NCBI GenBank assembly: GCA_963693305.1
Contig: OY855916.1
Location: 5,014,001-5,078,000, forward strand
DNA length: 64,000 nucleotides
Source of the DNA: Meandrina meandrites
Lineage: Eukaryota; Cnidaria; Anthozoa; Scleractinia; Meandrinidae
Direction of reading: 5' to 3'
Shown: positions 42,000-52,832 of the stretch, piece after piece
Numbering within the stretch: position 1 is the first letter of the stretch
Layout of the letters: every line of letters begins with the position of its first letter
Made by a program: the position numbers and the translations under genes
The notes under the pieces: model-generated
The model's database searches: none
What the model was told of the DNA's origin: nothing
What the model saw: only the letters and a program-made list of their open reading frames with translations

Positions 42000-42405
42000 T
42001 AGTAAACTGCGAAAAGGCGAAATTTTCTGTGTTATGAGTTAGTGTATTAGTGAAAAAAAGGGGAAAGTGGCCGGATCTCTTGTTATTTGAAAGAGTTGGT
42101 ACTTAAAGCATAGCGCAAACGTATCTGAAATCATTATTAAAAGATTATCATTGACATTCGATGTAATCGATAAAAATTGATGAAAATCGATACTCAAAAC
42201 GCTTTCGATCTTCGATTTTCATCAATTTCCGATATTAACGACAACAACAAATTTATTGGTATTCCCATATACAGATGGTATTACCTAAAATAACAATATA
42301 CGAAATTACTCTAATAACAAATATGTAAAATTACAATAACACTAATCACATTAGACTCCATACAGCGGATTCAGGTTGAGTGTTTAACAGTCTCAGTTGG
42401 GGTGT

Positions 42406-43278
42406 CTCGAAAACAAAGACCTATAAAATGACGACCCGAAGACCCAAAGACCCTAAGACCCCAAAAACTCGAAAACGAAGACCCCATAATTTTTCAATGT
42501 ATTTTCACCTTCAGTGAATATTAGCGCCTTCTTTATCCCCGTCAAATTTCTTTTATCGTTGAGTGCTGCAACAAGTTTATCCGCCATCTTGAACTGAGTA
42601 ACCACGCTACCACACCTGACCGGAAGTGACGCAAAGGCCGTCTTCTTGCTACTGACTCTCTTTCTTCAAATAAAAGAACCGCGATTCAACATGAAACAGA
42701 TAATTCAGTTCCACCACAAAAGGCAAAATATGTAGTCTCCTTCGCAAACTTTATTTGGGTTGTCGTTAGGACACGTATAGGACTAGTCTCCTTCGCAGCA
42801 GTTGTTTGGTCTCGTCACACAACGACGAGCCCAAACAACGGCTGCGAAGGAGACTAGTATAGGACACGCGAAAATTTAAATCGCGAAATTTAATACTGTA
42901 AAATATCAATGAAATAATGTGGAATCAGAAAAAAAAACAGCTTGTTTAGGGGCCAAAGTACACTTCTACCAGCAAAAACAGCGCATTTAAGCACAAACGA
43001 TAATTTGTCCGTAAAATAAGGCAACAAAAAAAAAACAATCCATACAGAGAGCATCACTTCCGGTCAAGTGTGGTAGCGCAGTTACTCAGTTCAAGATGGC
43101 GGATAAACTTATTGCAGCACTGAACGATAAAAGAAATTTGACAGGGATAAAGAAGGCGCTAATATTCACTGAAGGTAAAAATACATTGAAAATTTATGGG
43201 GTCTTCGTTTTCGAGTTTTTGGGGTCTTAGGGTCTTTGGGTCTTCGGGTCTTCTTTTTATAGGTCTTTGTTTTGAGAG
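42406..43278. mobile_element. 0.87-kb element with about 230-bp terminal inverted repeats
   Basis: The left arm 42406-42640 starts TCGAAAACAAAGACCTATAA and contains GACCCGAAGACCCAAAGACC. The right arm 43050-43278 is its inverse, ending GGTCTTTGTTTTGAGA. Both arms include a GTTACTCAGTTCAAGATGGC-type block. It lies between a LINE remnant and other repeats and carries no gene. The insertion ends the LINE reading frame right after its LIHPSQ motif. Confidence 0.75.
42782..42858. repeat. 77-bp foldback
   Basis: ACTAGTCTCCTTCGCAGCA pairs with GCTGCGAAGGAGACTAGT around a GTTGTTTGG...CCAAACAAC inner stem, at the centre of the long-TIR element. Confidence 0.75.
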
Positions 43279-44480
43279 GGATGTATTAAATCGTGGTCTT
43301 GGAGGTAGTTAAGTAATCGGTTATTTAAAACAGCGGAAAATAATTTGCCTAAGCAACTAGTGACACAAATGCCTCTATAATTTGAAGGATCAGATTTATT
43401 CCCTGATTTGAAGATTGGACTTATAAGTCCAGTAGACCATGAATCTGGATAAGTTCCTTTGCTAAGTATGAAATTGAATACTTTTGTTAAAGAAGTGGTC
43501 AAATAACGGGCTCCACATTTCAACATTATTTTTGTTCCTTATTCGATCAAGACCAGCTGCTTTCTTATTTTTAAGCATTTTAATTGATTGTTCAACTTCT
43601 TCTTCAGAGAAAGGTTTATCCAGGCTATTTAGCTGCGATACATGTAGTATTGTTTTTTTGTGTTTTAACTTTTTCATTAGTCTTCTTGTTTCGCGAGTAG
43701 ATTTGCATTTGGTTCCGAGTGTAATTGTTGAAAATGATTATATAGTTTGCGCATAGGAACAGTCGAGTCAGGTGAACTTTTTACTTGATTCGAAAGAGAT
43801 TTCAGATTGGTCCAAAAATTAAGTGGACGTCTAGTTTTAACTAGTTCATGAATTTGATTATCTCGGTGTTGGAGCTTTTTAATTCGTAAATGCTGTTTAT
43901 ACTGACTTCTTGTCGAGAGATATTCAAGTCGGGTTTGTTCATCTAAAGGGTTTTTATGCATTCTATGGGAAAGGTGATTAAGATTTTTTCTGGCACAACT
44001 ACACTCCTGATCAAACCAGATTTTGGAGTGACGTTTTGATTTTTCGTTTTGTTTTACAAGTTTTAACGATTGCTTTGCAGCAGTTTCTAATATATTCGCA
44101 AATTTCTTAACGATGGTGTTGATATCCCCTACATGCTCAAAATCTGAAAGTTCAAAATCATGAATAAGTTGTTTTATCTTATCAGAATTTAGTGCATAAG
44201 TGAAAGACTCTTTAGAGTCTGTGTACCATTTAAACTGCCTTGGAAGGCTGATAAGTTCTTCTTGAAAACTGTCCTCGTCACTTGTTAATACTGACAGGTT
44301 AATTTTTATCCAGGTGATTAATTGGCAATGATCTCAAAATAGTGATGGCTGACGGACTACTAAAGTTTCGAAAAGGTACAAAATGTCATGACTGGCAATG
44401 ATATAATGAACCGTGCTAGAGCTTGATTTCCATGGAAGGTAATTTGTCCGAGCGAGTCGCCTTTGCATCTTCCATTCAAG
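43279..44480 (-). pseudogene. LINE remnant (endonuclease tail to RT start)
   Basis: Minus-strand coding relic. The endonuclease tail is near 44330 (DHCQLITWIKINLS). The linker is at about 44290-43680 (KIWFDQECSCARKNLNH, RPLNFWTNLKSLSNQ). The RT N-terminus is at 43677-43280 (KNKKAAGLDRIRNK, TGLISPIFKSGNKSDPSNYR). It is truncated on the RT side by the adjoining long-TIR element, and frameshifts occur. It differs from the LINE at 25.8-28.8 kb and is closer to CR1/L2/RTE-type sequences; that placement is tentative. Confidence 0.75.
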
Positions 44481-45035
44481 ATTAATAATTACTATCCATT
44501 ATTATCGATTACAATCAATTTTATCGATTATCGAATTTCATCGATTGGGCACGCCGGGTAATTAACACATGGTCTGCACTCTACAGGACTGAAATAGACT
44601 CATCAAAAACCCAACACAAATTGTCCTTCATGCACGACATATCGAAATAAACGGCACGCGATGCATGCAGAAGCGATGACGTTTCACAAGGGGTCTTTGA
44701 TAATTTTCAGGACATTTGTCAAAAAATTAGGGTACATAAAAGAACTGACAACTTCTGTGCTGAATGATTGTTCAACAAAAATTGCGTTATCTTGGCGTGA
44801 CATACGATATACGATACATATATCTATATGTCTAAAATTGTTTACACCTTTTGTTTTAAAGAATGGAGAGATTTCTGTTTACTAAATCTTATAGAACGCA
44901 TCAAATATAATTTGTTTCTTTCGTTTATGCTTTAAATTAGTCCTTTCTAACGGCCCAGGAGTATTTTGCTTTGAGTTCTACGCGACGATTTCTTGTTGAG
45001 TTGACTTGATTTCTTTTCCCAGTATTCGGTTCGAG

Positions 45036-45426
45036 TGTGTACAATATGTGAGCCAGCGAGTCATGCGAGCCATGCGAAGCAGACCTGCAAGGCACTTAAA
45101 AATACCAATAAAAAGGCTACCTATACGATCTGTAGGCTAACCGAAGTGCTTTTTTGGCTAACCGGAGTGTTGCTAGGCTAACCAATGTGTTATTTAGGCT
45201 AACCGAAATGGCTCGCTTGCCTTGCATGACTCGCAAGCCATGTGAACTGGGCAAGCAAGAAATCCCTTATCCCAATATAAAAGCTAACCGCAAGCTACCT
45301 AAGAGCTAACTGTAGGCTAACCGAAGTGCTATTTAGGCTAACCGGAGTGCTATTTAGGCTAACCAATGTGTTTTCAAGTGCCTCGCAGGTCTGCCTCGCA
45401 TGGCTCGCAGGCTCGCACATTGTGTA
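45036..45426. mobile_element. MITE with about 50-bp inverted ends and internal GCTAACCG repeats
   Basis: The ends AGCCATGCGAAGCAGACCTG and CAGGTCTGCCTCGCATGGCT are inverted. The interior holds at least seven copies of a 20-23 bp unit, GGCTAACCGAAGTGCTATTTA with variants. No coding capacity. Confidence 0.7.
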
Positions 45427-46377
45427 TTCCCTTCGGTGAGTATACAGATCGGTTGATCACAACAGGCAACAGACAACAGACAACAACAGATCCTGTCCAC
45501 TCGCACGGCAAGATTAATCGATCACGTCATCGTCATCGCTTAAAAAAAGGTTTAAGATGGCTCACCTTTTCAACAGATGTTTCAAAACTGCTAATAATCG
45601 GTTGCTTCGTCTGCATTCACGACAGACATCACTTCTTAACTTTATGCCAAATTTATTCGATAACTGATAAAGTGCAACACTCACTCCAGACTCGAAATCT
45701 CAATTTAACAGCTACAAATGAAATAAGGTTTGCCGATCGGTGATGATACAAGCTGCAAAAAAATATCTTCCTTTGCCAAAAAACAAGATGGCGGATCTCA
45801 AAAAGAGTACAAACAATGCACCTAGTTCCCATTGCTCTTCGGTTCAATTCAGGGAGTAATCGTAACACCGTAACACCAAAAATTCCATAAATTCCATCGC
45901 TTTTCGCTTTACAGCATTAACCGATGACGTCATAAAATGACGTCATCGCTTAAAAACAAGAGATTTCATTTCTTCCCCAGTATTTACAAACGACTGGACA
46001 GCAATTTAAATTAAGCCTATGTACAGGTATTTCCATCGCAAACGCAATGTTGCTGCTCGTGTTTAGGGAAATATGATAACAACTGATCTTTTTCGCATTA
46101 AAATGTGTTCTAAATACAACATAAGTTCGGCACGCACATATAATTAATCTTCTTACCTTGGGCTTAGCGATCTTTGATTTGATTGGTGAGCAAGGACGAT
46201 CTTCGAGGAAGACACGGTAAACAGCCAGCGGATTGATATATGCAGACTAAATGTTGAAAACATCAGTGAAAACTTGATTTGCCCCATGATTGCAGGGCAG
46301 TTTAACTTAGAACATTACAGAAAACCACTCGAACGAGAGTGCAAACGAAAGCGAAAGAATCAGTGCAGATCAGTGCA
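45427..46377. other. No gene recognised
   Basis: Contains several GATGACGTCAT words (about 45525 and 45925-45952) that also occur near 49600, suggesting a dispersed repeat. No supported gene. Confidence 0.35.
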
Positions 46378-46535
46378 AGCAATCCCCAGAGTCCACAGGC
46401 TCCACGGTCAGCGGTTTAGTAACCCCGTAGATACGTCATGTAGTTATCATATAGTGGTTTAACTAAATCCTATACAGGGATATTAATACTGAGGGGATAC
46501 ATAGCCCAACACGGATATAAATAGGATATATATTA

Positions 46536-46876
46536 AGGACCGCGCGGCACCCGTATGATAGTAATTAATTGATATTTTATAAGTATTATGGTGTGCCGGT
46601 AGTAGGCAATACTGCCGATACGCCAAAGCCCCCTGGGTATACACCCTTTAAAAGGAGTTTTGGGAGGGTTCCCACGGGATCAAGAAAATCTTGACCCCGG
46701 TGGGATTTGAACCCACGACCTCCGGATTAGATCTTCTGACGCTCTACCGACTGAGTTACGAGGCCAGACGGGAGCAGGTCGGGGTAATTTAGATAGTAAA
46801 TCGCGGTAAATATTCAAATGATAGCATATATATTTAGGACCGCGCGGCACCCGTATGATAGTAATTAATTGATATT
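46536..46876. repeat. Insertion in the left arm, bounded by exact 41-bp direct repeats
   Basis: The 41-bp sequence beginning AGGACCGCGCGGCACCCGTA and ending ATTAATTGATATT occurs at 46536-46576 and again at 46836-46876, exactly 300 bp apart. The segment is absent from the right arm, where the corresponding flanks are adjacent. It carries the tRNA-like sequence at 46693-46765. Confidence 0.8.
46693..46765 (-). tRNA. tRNA-Arg(TCT)-like sequence, probably a pseudogene or SINE head
   Basis: On the minus strand a 73-nt cloverleaf can be drawn. The acceptor GGCCTCG pairs with CGGGGTC (two G-U pairs), the D arm is ACTCAGTCGGTAGAGC, and the T arm GTGGGTTCAAATCCCAC is perfect. The anticodon arm TCAGA-AGATCTAA-TCCGGA has an 8-nt loop and a poor 3' stem, and TCT is the likely anticodon. 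The defective anticodon arm and the repeat-flanked context argue against a working tRNA gene. Confidence 0.5.
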
Positions 46877-46884
46877 ATAAAAAG

Positions 46885-48300
46885 CCCTACATAGGTATAC
46901 ACGGCTATACACAGCCCTACCTAGCAATACACGTCTATACATAGCCCTACACAGCCCTAAACAGCTATACATAGCCCTACACCGCTAGACATGGCTATAC
47001 ATAGCCCTACATAGCTATACACGGCTATACATAGCCCTACACAGCCCTAAACAGCTATACATAGCCCTACACCGCTAGACATGGCTATACATAACCCTAC
47101 ATAGTTATACACGGCTATACATAACCCTAAACAGCTATACACGGATATACATAGACTTACACAGCCATACATAGCCCTACACAGCTATGGCTATACATAA
47201 CCCTACACAGTTGTACATAGCTATAAACGGCTATACATAGACTTACACAGCCACACCTAGCCCTACACAGCTATACATGGCTATACATAATCCTACACGG
47301 TTATACATGGCTATACATAGCCCTACACAGCTATACACGGATAAACATAACCCTACACAGCTATACATGGCTATACATAACACTACACAGCTATACATGG
47401 CTATACATAGCCCTACACAGTTATACATGGCTATACATAGCCCTACACAGCTATACACGGCTATACATAACCCTACACAGTTATACACGGCTATACATAA
47501 CCCTACAGAGCTATACATGGCTATACATAGCCCTACACAGTTATACATGGCTATACATAATCCTACACAGCTATACACGGCTATACATAACCCTGCATAG
47601 CTATACATGGCTATACATAACCCTACACAGCTATACACAGCTATACATAGCCCTACACAGCTATACATGGCTATACCTAGCTTTACACAGCTATACACGG
47701 CTGTACATAACCCTACATGGCTATACACAGCTATACATAGCCCTACACAGCTATACATGGCTATACATAGCCCTACACAGTTATACATGGCTATACATAA
47801 CCCTACACAGCTATACACGGCTATACATAACCCTGCATAGCTATACATGGCTATACATAATCCTACACAGCCATACACGGCTATACAGAGCCCTACACAG
47901 CTCTACACACCTATACATAGCTATACATGGCTATACATAACCCTACACAGCTATACACAGCTATACATAGCCCTACACAGCTATACATGGCTATACCTAG
48001 CCCTACACAGCTATACACGGCTGTACATAACCCTACATAGCTATACACAGCTATACATAGCCCTACACAGTTATACATGGCTATACATAGCCCTACACAG
48101 TTATACATGGCTATACATAGCCCTACACAGCTATACACGGCTATACATAACCCTGCATAGCTATACATGGCTATACATAATCCTACACAGCCATACACGG
48201 CTATACAGAGCCCTACACAGCTCTACACACCTATACACGGCTTTACATAGCCCTAAACAGCAATACACGGTTATACATAGCCCTACACAGCTTTTTTTAG
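46885..48300 (+). repeat. Left array of the 30-bp minisatellite (about 47 units)
   Basis: The consensus unit is CCCTACACAGCTATACA followed by (T/C)GGCTATACATAG, 30 bp, with scattered substitutions and few indels. Since 30 is a multiple of three, several frames are open for long distances (for example repeating CVGLCIAMYS on the minus strand, 47878-47243). I regard these as by-products, not genes. Confidence 0.95.
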
Positions 48301-48678
48301 CTTTTAAATGATTTTTATTCAGTTTTAATAATTCAAATTAGTTTTAGATAGTATAGTGGACATAGTTTTTAAAGAATGTAAATAGTTTTCTTAAGTTAGT
48401 TTTTATTTTAATTCTTAATTTTAGCCAATTGTAAAGCGCGATTGAGTATTTATATAGACGTAGTGCTGTGTAAATGTGAATTATTAATTATTTTTAAGCG
48501 CAAGACCGGAGAGCCACTCAGTTCTCATAGTCGATCGTATGTAAGTCTTGACTCTTCTTGTGCTGCTAAATGACCCCTCAGATGTTGAATTAAGTGGACA
48601 CTGTCATTGTAAGAAGAATCGTAAGAACTGTTGTTACGTTAGGGTACAAGACAGCATTCGTAGTTTCGATGGTCTCCA

Positions 48679-48990
48679 CTAGACCATTGGATTTCTCCAC
48701 TGTACTTGCACACTTTGCATCTTAAGTTTCGTACATCTTATCAAGCACTTCTCTGCTTGCGGTGGAGATATTTGATGGCCACAGATACTGTAATAAAAAT
48801 AGATCGTTATGGCAAGCAACCTGTCGTTCGAATCTTGTACCATACGGTCCACAAGTGGTAAAACAGCTCTGCGCCAGTACTGCTTGGGCGTGTCTGCTGG
48901 CACATTGACGCGGTGTTCTTGGGCTACAGCTATTCGCGGCATTCTTGGATCTATCCACATTCGGCTGCCATTCCCTCTGCGCGCTCATAA
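48679..48990 (-). pseudogene. hAT-type transposase fragment
   Basis: The minus strand encodes PRIAVAQEHRVNVPADTPKQ, then YWRRAVLPLVDRMVQDSNDR, the block preceding the C-terminal dimerisation region in hAT/ZMYM-like transposases. There is no start, no catalytic core and no C-terminal dimerisation motif, so this is a small relic. Confidence 0.55.
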
Positions 48991-50008
48991 AGATCCTCCC
49001 AAACCATCGGGTCAGAAAAAAGTTAAGAGAAAAACATCATAACACGTAGAAAAATTACAGTACTTCACCCTTTGCATTTCTTCTATAATGTAAAAAAATC
49101 TGGGAAATTCTGATACGCAGTTGCGTACTTTGCATGTAGGCAGGTACGCCCCTGTTTTTACACCACGATAATTAAAGGAGCGCTGACTGGCAGCAATTCT
49201 GCAAGATGGAGTCATTTAAGGCTGCCTCTTTGTCTTCTTCGCTGTCAGGGATAGTAGACCAAGTACATTAATTGTCTCAAAAATAGCAGGATGACAGTCC
49301 ATTAAGACATTTATGCATCCTGACTGGATAATTGACCCGGATCATTGACCAGCAGTCTTTGATTTACATCTAGCTATCCATGTGATCTTGAAACTACACA
49401 AATATGAGTCCCAAAACAAACCTGGCTGCAAATTTTGAACAGGCTGAAGCTTACATATTGTAGTCGCTAACGTATTACTCCAATAATGACTGGATAGTTG
49501 CAAGGGGAAACTTCTTGTGCATTCAATTTATTTGTACTCCGATTATATATGGTAAAATACAATCAAAAGGCCCTATTGGGCCACGACTGTTTTTTTTTAA
49601 GCGATGACGTCATCGTTTAAATAATGTGTTTGTGCGAGTTCTAGTCGCTTTTATTTAACAAGTGACGAATTAAGTCTTGATTCCTGGCGCAGACCAGAAG
49701 GATCGCGGCCTCTGGGAACGTTTTATTGCACGGAGGCACGAGGTCGACACGAGGTGATAAAGTGAAAAGCGATACACGGTACGAAGCTGTCTCGTTTGAC
49801 TCTCTTTACGGTAGACTCTCAAGGATTGTAAAGGTTGAAATATTTAGTGTGATTTCTAGAACGCGAAATCGATTGTACACCCACACTGAAACATGTTGAT
49901 GACTACTTCGGAGCGGGTAGGTGCATGAACTTTAATACGAGAGAACTTTACGAGCGAACTCTTCCGAGTGAAACCTTTATCAGAAGCCTAGATTTTATAG
50001 TGAGCTAT

Positions 50009-50016
50009 CTATATAA
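50009..50016 (+). promoter_or_regulatory. Candidate TATA box upstream of the 125-aa frame
   Basis: TATATAAT sits about 95 bp upstream of the ATG at 50106. Position and motif only. Confidence 0.3.
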
Positions 50017-50105
50017 TGGAGTTTGAAACGCTAAGAGAATCATCAATACTTGCGGGAACTGACGCTGTTTAGCACTGAAGCATTGCGAAAAACTGGACTA
50101 CTGAC

Positions 50106-50483
50106 ATGCAACAGAGTTTTCCTTATCAACACAAGAATCTTCTCGAAGATGTAATGGACACCATATTTAAGCTAAGTTGCGCTCTAAAAGAAGAAACGAA
50201 AAACGAAATGAGTACTTCAAGCAGCTTTTGGGTAACTATATTCTTTCTTTCAATTTTTGCTTTTTCTTTTTTTGTTTCATTGGGTTTATCTTGCTTTGTT
50301 TTTATCGTTTCAATTATTGTAACAGCATATGCTCTTGTCCAGCACTTCATTTCGTATGTAGATGGCTATGTAGAGAATGTTGAAAGCTATTTACTCAACC
50401 GGAAATGTAAACAATTATTCAGTGGTGACAATAAAAGCGAGAAAAGACATGAGATCTCGCAATGCGAAGTATGTTTACTATAA
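50106..50483 (+). CDS. 125-aa possible small membrane protein, unrecognised
   Basis: Single-exon frame beginning MQQSFPYQHKNLLEDVMDTI. Residues about 41-80 are strongly hydrophobic (FWVTIFFLSIFAFSFF, then LGLSCFVFIVSIIVTAYAL), enough for one long or two short membrane helices, followed by a basic Cys-containing tail ending SQCEVCLL. No family recognised. It lies inside the 14-kb foldback structure, between a hAT relic and the hexamer-ended element. An AT-rich T-run could produce such a hydrophobic frame by chance. Confidence 0.35.
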   Translation: MQQSFPYQHKNLLEDVMDTIFKLSCALKEETKNEMSTSSSFWVTIFFLSIFAFSFFVSLGLSCFVFIVSIIVTAYALVQHFISYVDGYVENVESYLLNRKCKQLFSGDNKSEKRHEISQCEVCLL

Positions 50484-51581
50484 TTATTGTCGTGTGAGGT
50501 TATGTAAACAGCGTGATCCATGTTAATTTTTTAAAGAGAAGCCCGAGTACACGCAGTTAAGCGTCTAGTTCATTTTGATTTGCATTGGGAGTAAAAGAAG
50601 CAAGTTCCAAGCAGACAAATTCAAGTTTGCGTGTTGTTTGCGTGTTTTCGTGCTAGCGTGTGTACACTCTTTTCTCTCTACAGCGTTTACGATTGGGAGT
50701 AGTTAACCCTCGAGTTTGGATTCGAGTTCGAGTTCGAGTTCGAGTTCGAGTTCGAGTTCGAGTTGGACTTCGAGTTGGACTTCGAGTTAAAGTTCGAGTT
50801 GGACTTCGAGTTGGACTTCGAGTTAAAGTTCGAGTTGAAAGTAACATAGGAAAGAAAGAAAGAAAGTAACATAATAAGAAAGAAACAAGAAAGTAACATA
50901 AACAAACAAAACCAAACAAACCCGTTACCGTAGGGGGTGCTGAATACCGCGTTACCGCAAAAACAATTCGGTAAATATTGCAATACCGCAAAAGAATCCG
51001 GAGAATACCGCAACTTCATAGTAAGATAGTATAGCTGGGCCCTGGAACCAATGACACGGCTTTGGTTGTTAAAACGACCAGAAACGGCTATAAATGGTCG
51101 GAAAAATTGAAGGATTCAGGGCAACCCGTATTATAAATTTACCAGTCACAGAACTACCGATATCCTTGCGTAGAGATAAAGGAATGTGAAGAATAGGGAT
51201 GCGCGAGTTACGTAATGACTAAGAAATGACTGAGACAAACCCCAGACAAACAAACCCGAATGGCGGACGATATTCCTAAAACACTTTCTAAGACAGCCGG
51301 TGTTTACTATTGAAACGAAAACGTCACTTAGGTTCCATCTGTTTCTCTCACAACACGCTGTTGTTGTTTCAGCTTTTTTTTTATCAAAACACCAGTTACA
51401 TATTAATTAAATTGAGTCAAATCCCGGGAGTCAAATCAATCAAAGCTATTGAAAGTGAATGGATGAGAAAACAAATCCGTGGCTACTACCCAAGTAGGAT
51501 TAGAGAAGTCAAAATTATATATTTGTTTCCTTGGATAATGCACAGTTAGCCGCCGGGTCAAATCTTGTAGTTAACACTTAC

Positions 51582-51671
51582 ATTGTGCCACGTGCATCTT
51601 CTTTCTCCGGCAACTTGGCAACACGTGTATCTTTATCCGGCGATGAAGATATCTCTATGATTGTTTCCTCA
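51582..51671 (-). CDS. Exon Y of an unidentified gene inside the hexamer-ended element
   Basis: A 90-nt minus-strand exon between acceptor TTTTTGTTTAG and donor GTAAGTG, encoding EETIIEISSSPDKDTR, then VAKLPEKEDARG. It is a phase 2-2 symmetric exon whose start is clearly related to exon X (EETIIEISSSPDKD versus EETGVTEVFSSPEKD). No domain recognised. Confidence 0.45.
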
Positions 51672-51833
51672 CTAAACAAAAAGAGGCATGTTTCAGCGCT
51701 AATTTGCATTACAAAGTAAATCTTTCCAGTCTTTCATTTGGAAGTCTCCATAAAGTAAATTAAACCAAGCTTTGTATTGCTAACAGCAGCTCAGAAATAC
51801 CATTTTGATCTATGATGAAAAGATCACACTTAC

Positions 51834-51896
51834 ATTCTATCACCGTGTGCATCCTTCTCCGGCGATGAAAACACCTCTGTAACCCCTGTTTCTTCG
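51834..51896 (-). CDS. Exon X of the same unidentified gene
   Basis: A 63-nt minus-strand exon between acceptor CTCTCTTTTTAG and donor GTAAGTG, encoding EETGVTEVFSSPEKDAHGD. It is phase 2-2 and accepts the phase-2 donor at 51984. Exons X and Y with their intron edges look like an ancient tandem duplication. Confidence 0.45.
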
Positions 51897-51983
51897 CTAA
51901 AAAGAGAGGCACATTTCAGCGCTTATTTGCAATTCAAAATTAATCTGTCAACTTCAAATCTTTGTAAAGTAAATTAAACGTAC

Positions 51984-52123
51984 CTGTCCATTTTTGGATC
52001 TCCGGCAGAACAAACCGGTCCAGGAAATGTGTTACCCGATATTGTGATACAGGACGACCCGGCTACGTCTGCGTCACGCGTCACACCACTCTCACTGTCG
52101 TTTCGGCACTTTCTCAACGATAA
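51984..52123 (-). CDS. Exon Z of the same unidentified gene
   Basis: A minus-strand exon ending at donor GTACGTTT with an acceptor-like GTAAACAG upstream. It encodes LSLRKCRNDSESGVTRDADV, then AGSSCITISGNTFPG and PVCSAGDPKMD. The outgoing phase (two bases) fits exon X. The 5' boundary is less certain than the donor. Whether the gene is a captured host fragment or the element's own gene cannot be decided here. Confidence 0.4.
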
Positions 52124-52832
52124 CTGTTTACCTTAGTTGTGCACCCTTTTTCATGAATCATTGTTGGATTATGGTTAGCAAGATCTGTGGAAAAGTAATC
52201 CTTCACATGCCTTCCTTTGTTTGTGCTATCCCCGGTGTTGGGGATGCCCCTCTTTCCCCTTTGCTTTTGACAAGGAGTCTTGCACTTGTTTGTTGTTGTT
52301 TCGGTTTTTGTGTGTGTTGTTTCTGTTTTTTTTTTTAAATTTTTAAATTTCAATTTTTATTTATTTTTTATTTTTTTTAACTCGAAGTCTAACTCGAAGT
52401 CTAACTCGAAGTCCAACTCGAAGTTCAACTCGAACTCGAACTCGAACTCGAATTCAAACTCGATGTTTCTGGATTCCCTTTACGATTGACGTTCAATTTC
52501 CGGAATGTGTTTTGATAGATTGCTGTGAAGATTTATTTTGAAATCGGCTAGGTTGACCTTTGTCGCGTGACACTGATAATCTTCTGTCAGCTAGCGATTA
52601 CACAAACTTCGCTTTCAATTTCGCTTTCACCGTCACATGCAAACTTAAGAAAATTCTGTTGATTTTTCTATAGGGCAGAAACAACATACACCTGATTTAA
52701 GGTAAAATAAAAATAAAATATGTTCACAATCGATTTTCAAATTATCATCACATACCCATCAAAACAAAACCATTAGCGCGTTAAGTACAGTGGTCTGTCA
52801 TCGGTCTTAATAAACCGCAACGATGTATTGTA

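Larger units (their letters stand above)
39215..44558. mobile_element. 5.3-kb composite element with ATCGAT-rich inverted ends
   Basis: The left end is CCCCAGCGTGCCCAATCGAT and the right end is the inverse (ATCGATTGGGCACGCCGGG). TAATTAA flanks both sides (39208-39214 and 44559-44565). Behind each end lies a cluster of ATCGAT words (39230-39400 and 44490-44545), and a third cluster lies inside at 42150-42230. Nested within are a TA-flanked transposon (39644-41999), a long-TIR element (42406-43278) and a LINE remnant (43279-44480). No transposase belonging to the outer element was recognised. Confidence 0.65.
50696..52478. mobile_element. 1.8-kb element with hexamer-array inverted ends, 10-bp TSD
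   Basis: TTTACGATTG is repeated directly at 50686-50695 and 52479-52488. Inside, the left end has TCGAGTTTGGATTCGAG followed by tandem GAGTTC/TTGGACTTCGAG units to about 50835. The right end is the inverse, tandem GAAGTC(T/C)AACTC and GAACTC units from 52378 to 52463 followed by CAAACTCGA. The 10-bp duplication fits Foldback- or Mutator-like insertion. It encloses at least three minus-strand exons. Confidence 0.75.

Noticed and set aside
47100..47150. Telomeric repeat (AACCCTA words in the 30-bp array)
   Set aside because: CCCTAA-like words occur once per 30-bp unit and never in tandem; this is not a TTAGGG telomere tract.
46404..48311. Frames of 77-211 codons in the 30-bp arrays as genes
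   Set aside because: They arise from a unit length divisible by three; no start context or non-repeat sequence supports them.
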